Positions 7,280 through 11,563 of a stretch of 11,563 bases of DNA are shown in pieces. This DNA comes from an uncultured Bacteroidales bacterium (GTDB taxonomy: Bacteria > Bacteroidota > Bacteroidia > Bacteroidales > UBA932): assembly GCA_905235615.1 (NCBI GenBank), contig CAJOMB010000032.1:1-11563 (forward strand), in the 5' to 3' direction. The notes beneath the pieces are model-generated. The model was not told the origin of the DNA. It worked only from the letters and a program-made list of their open reading frames with translations, and ran no database searches. Each line of letters opens with the position of its first letter. Position 1 is the first letter of the stretch. The position numbers were made by a program, and so were the translations under genes.

Positions 7280-8597
7280 ACCTCAGGTCATCGGCCGGGA
7301 AGGCCTTCTGCTCTCCGGAAATCAGGTTCTTGATATTCACCTGCCCGGCTTCCATTTCGTTGGAGCCGTTGATGGAGATGAAGGGGATGCCCTTGCGCTC
7401 TGCGTAATCGAACTGTTTTTTGAGCTTGGTGGCCTCCGGGTACACCTCCACGGCTATGCCGGCGGCCCTGAGGGCCTTGGCCACGGGAAGGACGTAGCGG
7501 AGCTCATCGGCCCCCATGACGGCCAACAGGAGCCGGGAACTTTCCAGGGTGTCCGGGAAGAGCTCCAGGCCCGTGAGAACGTCGTAGATGCGGTCTGCCC
7601 CAAAGCTGATGCCCACGCCGGAAAGATCCGGCAGGCCGAAGATACCGGTGAGGTTGTCGTATCGGCCTCCTCCGCAGATGGAGCCAATCTCCCAGTCCAG
7701 GGCCTTTACCTCGAAGATGGCACCGGTGTAATAATTGAGTCCGCGGGCCAGCGAAAGGTCCATTTCCACGGGGGCGTCGATGCCCACGGCATCCATGAGG
7801 CCGAAGAGTTCTTCCAGCTCCGAGAGGCCCTTGAGACCCGTTTCGGAGGTGACGCCGGAAGCGCTGCCGCCTTCGAAGAGCTTTTTCATGGCGGCCATCT
7901 TCTCTCCGAAACTGCCCTTCAGGGAAAGAATCTGTTCGATGACGGCGATGCCGCCGGCTTCCAGGCCCTTGTCGGCCATTTCTTCCTTCACTTTTTCTAT
8001 GCCGATCTTGTCCAGCTTGTCGATGGCGACGGTGATGTCCACCACCTTGTCGGGGGCGCCGGCAATCTCTGCAAAGCCGGTGAGTACCTTCCGGTTATTG
8101 ATGTGGATGCCCACCCGGACGCCCAACCTGGCAAACACCGTGTCCACCATCTGCACCAGTTCCAGTTCGTTCACCTGGCTGCGGGTGCCAATTACGTCCA
8201 CGTCGCACTGGTAGAACTCACGGTAGCGGCCCTTCTGGGGGCGGTCGGCCCGCCAGACCGGCTGGATCTGAAAGCGCTTGAAAGGGAGGGCAATCTCTGC
8301 CTGGTGTTGCACCACGTAACGGGCGAAGGGGACGGTGAGGTCGTAGCGGAGGCCCTTTTCCGGGGCCAGGGCGGCCTTCTCGCCGCTGTTCTGGATGCGG
8401 AACAGGAGCTTGTCTCCCTCTTCCCCGTACTTGCCCAACAGCGTGGAGAGATTCTCCATGGCCGGCGTCTGGATTTCCTGGTATCCGTAGGTGCGGAAGA
8501 CGCTGCGGATGGTATCAAAAATATAGTTGCGGCGGGCCATTTCTCTCTGGCTGAAATCCCGCGTGCCCTTGGGTATGGAAGGTTTTTGAACTGCCAT
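7251..8597 (-). CDS. hisS: Histidyl-tRNA synthetase
   Basis: This 448-residue class IIa synthetase charges tRNA-His in the cytoplasm. Visible signatures are PKGTRDF at the N-terminus, the motif 2 region WRADRPQKGRYREFYQCD (115-132), the histidine-binding loop ARGLNYYTG (284-292), CGGGRYDNL (308-316) and motif 3 GVGISFGADRI (327-337). A C-terminal anticodon-binding domain follows (about 354-445; LLLAVMGADE, ISINGSNEMEAGQVNIKN). I chose the ATG at 8597 (MAVQKPSIPKG). An in-frame ATG at 8624 would add nine residues with no family counterpart and would place the candidate -7 box inside the gene. The gene is transcribed away from tRNA-Gly(CCC), with interleaved promoters. Its stop lies inside the convergent efflux channel gene, and no terminator is visible there. 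Confidence 0.97.
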   Translation of the reverse strand: MAVQKPSIPKGTRDFSQREMARRNYIFDTIRSVFRTYGYQEIQTPAMENLSTLLGKYGEEGDKLLFRIQNSGEKAALAPEKGLRYDLTVPFARYVVQHQAEIALPFKRFQIQPVWRADRPQKGRYREFYQCDVDVIGTRSQVNELELVQMVDTVFARLGVRVGIHINNRKVLTGFAEIAGAPDKVVDITVAIDKLDKIGIEKVKEEMADKGLEAGGIAVIEQILSLKGSFGEKMAAMKKLFEGGSASGVTSETGLKGLSELEELFGLMDAVGIDAPVEMDLSLARGLNYYTGAIFEVKALDWEIGSICGGGRYDNLTGIFGLPDLSGVGISFGADRIYDVLTGLELFPDTLESSRLLLAVMGADELRYVLPVAKALRAAGIAVEVYPEATKLKKQFDYAERKGIPFISINGSNEMEAGQVNIKNLISGEQKAFPADDLRSIQQFLLNS

Positions 8598-8607
8598 TTT
8601 TATAAAA

Positions 8608-8640
8608 TTTGCCAAAGTTAGCAAAAAAGTGTTATATTTG
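8608..8640 (+). promoter_or_regulatory. Promoter of the tRNA-Gly gene
   Basis: TTTG (8608-8611), 21 nt, then TATATTTG (8633-8640) fits the Bacteroidota TTTG-N19-21-TAnnTTTG pattern. The -7 box ends 11 nt before the tRNA 5' end, the same distance as at the tRNA-Met gene, which supports both calls. The spacer contains the candidate hisS -7 box on the other strand. Confidence 0.7.
8613..8620 (-). promoter_or_regulatory. Candidate hisS -7 box, inside the tRNA-Gly promoter spacer
   Basis: On the minus strand 8620-8613 reads TAACTTTG, an exact TAnnTTTG. Transcription would begin only about 10 nt before the ATG at 8597, giving a very short leader. The nearest TTTG upstream on that strand (8650-8647) is 26 nt away, too far for a standard -33 element, so the assignment rests on the -7 box alone. 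Confidence 0.5.
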
Positions 8641-8651
8641 TAGTCCCAAAC

Positions 8652-8724
8652 GCGAGATTAGCTCAGTTGGTAGAGCGTTGGCTTCCCAAGCCGAAGGTCG
8701 CGAGTTCGAGACTCGTATCTCGCT
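8652..8724 (+). tRNA. tRNA-Gly(CCC)
   Basis: The 73-nt sequence folds as a standard cloverleaf. The acceptor is GCGAGAT/ATCTCGC, the D-arm GCTC-AGTTGGTA-GAGC with G18G19 present, and the anticodon stem TTGGC/GCCGA. The loop TTCCCAA places the CCC anticodon at 8685-8687, reading the glycine codon GGG. The T-arm is GCGAG-TTCGAGA-CTCGT. The discriminator base is U73, as expected for tRNA-Gly, and CCA is not encoded. It has its own promoter (8608-8640) and terminator (8741-8774). Its last base is shared with the stop codon of the convergent lipoprotein gene. Confidence 0.95.
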
Positions 8725-8972
8725 CACAATTCTTTCACGACCAGTGCATTAGGAATAATGCGCTGGCCTTTTTTATCATAGGCCCCGTTGTCGCAGGGAT
8801 GGGAGATAATGCCTTCGGCGTTTCCTTCTGAACGGCCGTCCACCGCCCCGTGCTTGAGGCTGAGGGCACCGGTGCCCAGGTCAAAGAGCTGTGCCTCTTC
8901 GGGGAAGGGATTGGGGGCCGATGTACAGGCTGCGACCAGCAGGGGAAGTGCTATAAGGATGAGCTTTTTCAT
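8724..8972 (-). CDS. Small lipoprotein, 82 residues, unknown function
   Basis: The product begins MKKLILIALPLLVAACTSAP, a clear lipoprotein signal with lipobox VAAC and lipidated cysteine at position 16. It has a short mature part of about 67 residues (EEAQLFDLGTGALSLKHGAV, then GIISHPCDNGAYDKKGQRI) with one further cysteine. I chose the ATG at 8972; a start at 9002 would put extra residues before the signal peptide and run across the promoter. An exact TAnnTTTG box sits just upstream. The gene points toward tRNA-Gly, its stop shares one base with the tRNA, and its last 17 or so codons carry the tRNA terminator on the other strand. The signal peptide and promoter support a real gene. No family is recognised. 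Confidence 0.75.
   Translation of the reverse strand: MKKLILIALPLLVAACTSAPNPFPEEAQLFDLGTGALSLKHGAVDGRSEGNAEGIISHPCDNGAYDKKGQRIIPNALVVKEL
8741..8774 (+). terminator. tRNA-Gly terminator inside the convergent lipoprotein gene
   Basis: CCAGTGCATTA (8741-8751) pairs with TAATGCGCTGG (8756-8766): 11 bp with one T-G wobble and a GGAA tetraloop, followed by CC and six Ts (8769-8774). It starts 16 nt after the tRNA-Gly 3' end. On the minus strand no T-run follows, so it should terminate only the tRNA transcript. In the antisense reading it encodes the GQRIIPNALV part of the lipoprotein. Confidence 0.8.
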
Positions 8973-8990
8973 AAGTGAGGGGTTTATGTA

Positions 8991-8998
8991 CAAAATTA
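8991..8998 (-). promoter_or_regulatory. Candidate -7 box of the 82-residue lipoprotein gene
   Basis: The minus strand reads TAATTTTG, an exact TAnnTTTG, ending 18 nt before the ATG at 8972. A degenerate -33 element (TCTG, 9023-9020) lies 21 nt upstream. The box is back-to-back with the promoter of the aspartokinase-like gene. Confidence 0.5.
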
Positions 8999-9005
8999 GC
9001 AATAA

Positions 9006-9038
9006 TTTGGGGAAATATGCAGATTATTCGTAATTTTG
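9006..9038 (+). promoter_or_regulatory. Promoter of the aspartokinase-like gene
   Basis: TTTG (9006-9009), 21 nt, then TAATTTTG (9031-9038) fits the Bacteroidota consensus. The -7 box ends 22 nt before the ATG at 9061, so the leader is about 15-17 nt. That is too short for a riboswitch or attenuator, so any amino-acid control is likely at protein level or at initiation. Confidence 0.7.
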
Positions 9039-9060
9039 TGTTTGTAAAAAAGTAGGCGCC

Positions 9061-10320
9061 ATGATTGTCAAGTCCTTTGTTCTCAAACCCCGCACCATTT
9101 CCCGGATTGCAGCCCTCTGCACTCCGGATACCATTGCCGTGGTCCGTCCCGGCAAGAAGATAGAAGCCCTGTTCAGGGACGCCGTCCGGAAGACGGTGGT
9201 GGAGAAGCGGCAGGCTTTCGAGGAGGTGACGGCCATCCGGGAGCATTTCTGCACCATGGCTACGGGAGACGACTACCTCCGGAAGGTGGACGAGACGGTG
9301 GAGGCCGTCGCCGCTTACCTGAGGGAAGCCATGTATGTGCAGACATCGGCCACGGCCATCGAAGACTACGTACTGGCCAAGTGCTCCCGCCTCTGCGCGG
9401 AGGCCGTGAACGCCCAGGTGGGAGGAACCCTCCTGGACGGCACCCAACTCATGATTTGCCAGCAGGACGGCGCCGGTAACCAGCACTTCGACTGGGCGGC
9501 TTCCGGACGGCAGATTGAGCAGCGTTGCCAAGGCGTGCCCAGCCCTGTGGTTATCTCGGGCGGGTACGGCATGCTCACTTCCGGCTATGTGGTAAGGGTG
9601 GGGAAGGACGGCGCCCATCTGATGGCTTCGCTCATCGCTTCCGTCCTCAAGGCCCAAAGCATCGAGTTCCATATCGAGTCCCAGGGCGTGGCGGGCATCC
9701 CGGCCATGACCTACGACGAGGCGGCGCACTTCTGTGCATCGGCCCGGGCGCCCTTCTCTTCGTCGGCCATCTGGCCGGCCAAGAATGCCGGCATCCCCAT
9801 CCTGGTCAAGAATATTGACGACGAGCAGTTTGAGGGAACGGTGATTTCCACCGGGTCGGTCCATAAGATAGAGGTGATTGCAGAGGATGACCTTTCTTTG
9901 GTAACCGTATATGGCACCGGCCTGCTGGGTCGCGTGGGTATGTCGGGGGCCATTTTCTCCTGCCTGGCCCAGGCCGGCGTGAACGTCCGCTTCATTGCCC
10001 AGACCTCTTCCGAATACAGCATCAGCTTTGCCGTGGCCCAGGCGCAGAACCAGCTGGCCGGCGAGGCCATCCGCGGCCTTTTCAAGGGCAATCCGCTCCT
10101 CCCGTTGGATGACGTGGTGGTCCTGAACCAGGCCGTGGGAATTGTTACGGTGTTCGGCAGCCGGATGAAGAATGTGCCCGGCACCTCGGGTTCCGTCTTC
10201 GGAAAACTGGGGGCGGCGGGCATCAATGTCATTGCATCGGCTCAGGGCGGGGAAGAACTCTCCATTTCCTTAGTGGTGAGTGCGCAGGATGTTGAAAAAG
10301 CAAAGGAGGTTCTTTCGTAG
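9061..10320 (+). CDS. Degenerate aspartokinase-like protein with tandem ACT domains, probable pseudoenzyme
   Basis: The 419-residue product has the layout of a monofunctional aspartate kinase: a kinase-like region (about 1-265) and two C-terminal ACT domains (about 278-345, VTVYGTGLLGRVGMSGAIFS; 358-415, GIVTVFGSRMKNVPGTSGSV). SSEYSISFAV and YDEAAHF...AGIPILVKN align well with aspartokinases. The catalytic signatures are gone. The N-terminal KFGGTSV is replaced by KSFVLKPRTI. The GRGGSD segment is VGKDGAH (180-186). TDVDGV is replaced by IESQGV (205-210), and the following T-DPR nucleotide-binding segment is missing, a gap of about ten residues. The frame is long, clean and driven by a good promoter, so this is a maintained protein, not a fresh pseudogene. 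Family knowledge says ACT pairs bind lysine or threonine; a sensor or regulator of aspartate-family synthesis is my inference. It may be annotated simply as aspartate kinase. Confidence 0.85.
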   Translation: MIVKSFVLKPRTISRIAALCTPDTIAVVRPGKKIEALFRDAVRKTVVEKRQAFEEVTAIREHFCTMATGDDYLRKVDETVEAVAAYLREAMYVQTSATAIEDYVLAKCSRLCAEAVNAQVGGTLLDGTQLMICQQDGAGNQHFDWAASGRQIEQRCQGVPSPVVISGGYGMLTSGYVVRVGKDGAHLMASLIASVLKAQSIEFHIESQGVAGIPAMTYDEAAHFCASARAPFSSSAIWPAKNAGIPILVKNIDDEQFEGTVISTGSVHKIEVIAEDDLSLVTVYGTGLLGRVGMSGAIFSCLAQAGVNVRFIAQTSSEYSISFAVAQAQNQLAGEAIRGLFKGNPLLPLDDVVVLNQAVGIVTVFGSRMKNVPGTSGSVFGKLGAAGINVIASAQGGEELSISLVVSAQDVEKAKEVLS

Positions 10321-10334
10321 AACCTCCTTTTTTT
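10302..10334 (+). terminator. Terminator shared by the convergent aspartokinase-like and spt genes
   Basis: AAAGGAGGTTCT (10302-10313) pairs perfectly over 12 bp with AGAACCTCCTTT (10319-10330) around loop TTCGT, with a T-run from 10328 to 10334. The left arm lies within the last codons of the aspartokinase-like gene and the stop codon TAG (10318-10320) runs from the loop into the right arm. On the other strand the hairpin directly follows the spt stop, with a weaker CCTTTGCTTTTTC tail, so it may act in both directions. Confidence 0.85.
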
Positions 10335-11523
10335 ACTTGATAATTCCTTCTTCCTTGAACACCTTGGTGAGGGCGTCAACCGCTTTGTCCACCTGTTCGC
10401 GCGTGTGCGTGGCCATGAGGGAGAAGCGGATAAGGGTGTCCTGCGGGGCGCATGCCGGCGGAACCACGGAATTGATAAAGATGCCTTCGTCAAAAGCGCG
10501 TTTGGTAACGATGAAGGTCTTTTCCAAGTCTCTCACATACAGCGGGATGATGGGGCTCTCGGTGTCTCCGACCTCAAAGCCGGCTTCCTTGAAGCGGCGG
10601 AGGGCATAGTTGGTCACGTCCCAGAGGTTGGTGATGCGCTGGGGCTCCTTCTGGATGATGTGAAGGGCCTCCAGGGCCGATGCCGTTGCAGCGGGCGTGT
10701 CCGAAGCCTGGAAGATATAGGTGCGGGCGGTGTGACGGAGGTAGTTGATAATCACCTTGTCGGCCGCGATGAAACCGCCGATGGCGGCCAGGCTCTTGGA
10801 GAAGGTGCCCATGATGAGGTCAATCTCGTCGGAGAGGTGGAAGTGGTTGCAAACGCCGCGGCCGTCCTGCCCGAAGACACCCAGGCCGTGGGCTTCGTCC
10901 ACCATAATGGCCACATTGTCATACTTGTGCTTGAGCTCCACAATTTCCGGGAGTTTGGCCAGGTCGCCCTCCATGGAGAAGACACCGTCCACGACAATCA
11001 GCTTCACGGCATTCTTGGGGCAGCGGCGCAGGCAGCGCTCCAGGTCCTTCATGTCGTTGTGCTTGTAGTGGAGGCCTTTGGCAAAACTGAGGCGGCGGCC
11101 GTCCACGATGGAGGCGTGGTCACGGTCGTCACAAATGATGAAATCGTCCTTGGTGAGGAGCTGGGGAATGACGCCGCTGTTCACGGTGAAGCCGGTGGAG
11201 AACACCAGGGCCTCGTCTTTTCCCACAAAGGCGGCCAACTCTTTTTCCAGCTGTACGTGGAGGTCCAGCGTACCGTTGAGGAAACGGGAACCGGCGCAGC
11301 CGGAACCGTATTTCTTGAGGGCCTCGATGCCCGCGTTGATGACACGCTCGTCTCCGGTGAGCCCGGTATAGGCGTTGGAACCGAACATGAGAATCTGCTG
11401 TCCGTCCATGGTAACTTCGGTTCCCTGTTTGCTGGTAATCTGACGGAAATAAGGATAGATGCCCTTCTCCATCATTTTCTGGGGGAGGTCATATTTGGCC
11501 AGTCTGGCGTGTAAAAGTCCCAT
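10333..11523 (-). CDS. spt: Serine palmitoyltransferase (sphingolipid synthesis)
   Basis: This 396-residue PLP enzyme of the alpha-oxoamine synthase family condenses L-serine with a long-chain acyl-CoA to make 3-ketosphinganine, the first step of sphingolipid synthesis, in the cytoplasm. The Schiff-base lysine is K243 in GTFSKSLAAIGG. VDEAHGLG supplies D209 and H212, and DHAS (135-138) the ring-stacking H136. GSGCAGSRFLNGTLDLH (73-89) and IRFSLMATHT with R365 are typical of bacterial serine palmitoyltransferases. The N-terminus MGLLHARLAKYDLPQKMMEK and overall wording strongly resemble, from memory, the Bacteroides thetaiotaomicron enzyme (BT_0870). 2-amino-3-ketobutyrate CoA ligase and AONS are paralogues, but the GCAGSRFLNGT wording favours SPT. 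Length is normal. The ATG at 11523 is followed by the conserved N-terminus. No TAnnTTTG box is visible in the 40 nt upstream, so the promoter probably lies beyond the window. Confidence 0.93.
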   Translation of the reverse strand: MGLLHARLAKYDLPQKMMEKGIYPYFRQITSKQGTEVTMDGQQILMFGSNAYTGLTGDERVINAGIEALKKYGSGCAGSRFLNGTLDLHVQLEKELAAFVGKDEALVFSTGFTVNSGVIPQLLTKDDFIICDDRDHASIVDGRRLSFAKGLHYKHNDMKDLERCLRRCPKNAVKLIVVDGVFSMEGDLAKLPEIVELKHKYDNVAIMVDEAHGLGVFGQDGRGVCNHFHLSDEIDLIMGTFSKSLAAIGGFIAADKVIINYLRHTARTYIFQASDTPAATASALEALHIIQKEPQRITNLWDVTNYALRRFKEAGFEVGDTESPIIPLYVRDLEKTFIVTKRAFDEGIFINSVVPPACAPQDTLIRFSLMATHTREQVDKAVDALTKVFKEEGIIK

Positions 11524-11563
11524 CTTGGTATAGGTTTAAGTATCGTTTCGTCTTTTAAAAATC

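Noticed and set aside
8598..8624. Upstream ATG at 8624 as the hisS start
   Set aside because: It would add MLTLANFIK, which has no counterpart in the family, and would include the candidate -7 box in the coding region. MAVQKPSIPKGTRDF is the natural start.
8973..9060. Lysine riboswitch or leader peptide before the aspartokinase-like gene
   Set aside because: Only about 17 nt separate the expected transcription start from the ATG, too short for either.
8881..9864. Long minus-strand open frame opposite the aspartokinase-like gene
   Set aside because: The product is His/Arg/Gly-rich and of no family. It spans both the divergent promoter region and part of the lipoprotein gene in another frame. 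The plus-strand frame has clear ACT domains.
10405..11514. Long plus-strand open frame (369 codons) opposite spt
   Set aside because: It is a mirror frame of a strongly conserved enzyme gene. Its translation is Val/His/Gly-rich with no recognisable domain, as expected for antisense of a GC-biased gene.
10333..11523. 2-amino-3-ketobutyrate CoA ligase (kbl) for the rightmost gene
   Set aside because: Same superfamily, but GCAGSRFLNGT and the N-terminal MGLL...KYDLPQK pattern match bacterial serine palmitoyltransferases better, and no threonine dehydrogenase gene is adjacent.
1..11563. CRISPR array, insertion sequence, prophage or toxin-antitoxin system
   Set aside because: I saw no regularly spaced repeats, terminal inverted repeats, transposase motifs or small paired genes of those kinds.

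Overview
The window looks like a piece of a Bacteroidota chromosome, most probably from the order Bacteroidales. Several things point there. Gene starts lack Shine-Dalgarno sequences. Several intergenic spaces carry the Bacteroidota promoter pattern (TTTG, 19-21 nt, TAnnTTTG). Lipoproteins with short LxxC lipoboxes are common. The rightmost gene closely resembles the serine palmitoyltransferase of sphingolipid-making Bacteroides. No phage, transposon, CRISPR or rRNA sequence is visible. It reads as a compact housekeeping region around an efflux operon.

Layout. Positions 1-102 hold the tail of a membrane protein gene, followed by two hairpin terminators. A minus-strand initiator-type tRNA-Met(CAT) lies at 251-317; it is only 67 nt long because its D-arm is severely shortened, although its promoter and terminator look intact. 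From 476 to 7279 there is a tightly packed five-gene plus-strand cluster. It encodes a cysteine-rich polytopic membrane protein of unknown function, a small lipoprotein, a lipid-anchored membrane-fusion protein, a full-length RND permease and a TolC-like outer-membrane channel. The last three form a complete tripartite proton-driven export system. The first two are likely co-transcribed and may be accessory or substrate-linked, but their role is unknown.

The efflux operon ends tail-to-tail with hisS (histidyl-tRNA synthetase, minus strand), the two coding ends overlapping by 29 bp with no visible terminator. Upstream of hisS is a plus-strand tRNA-Gly(CCC). Its promoter spacer contains the hisS -7 box, and its terminator hairpin lies inside the coding sequence of a convergent 82-residue lipoprotein gene. 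A second divergent promoter region then drives that lipoprotein gene leftward and, to the right, a 419-residue aspartokinase-like protein. This protein keeps two ACT domains but has lost the sequence signatures of the catalytic site, so it looks like an amino-acid-sensing pseudoenzyme. It converges on a serine palmitoyltransferase gene across a shared hairpin that overlaps its own last codons.

The two observations most worth following are the D-arm-deleted initiator tRNA and the pseudo-aspartokinase. After them come the Cys-rich membrane protein leading the RND operon and the dense use of overlapping signals (terminators within genes, interleaved divergent promoters). Family assignments rest on visible motifs and remembered family knowledge; no database search was run.
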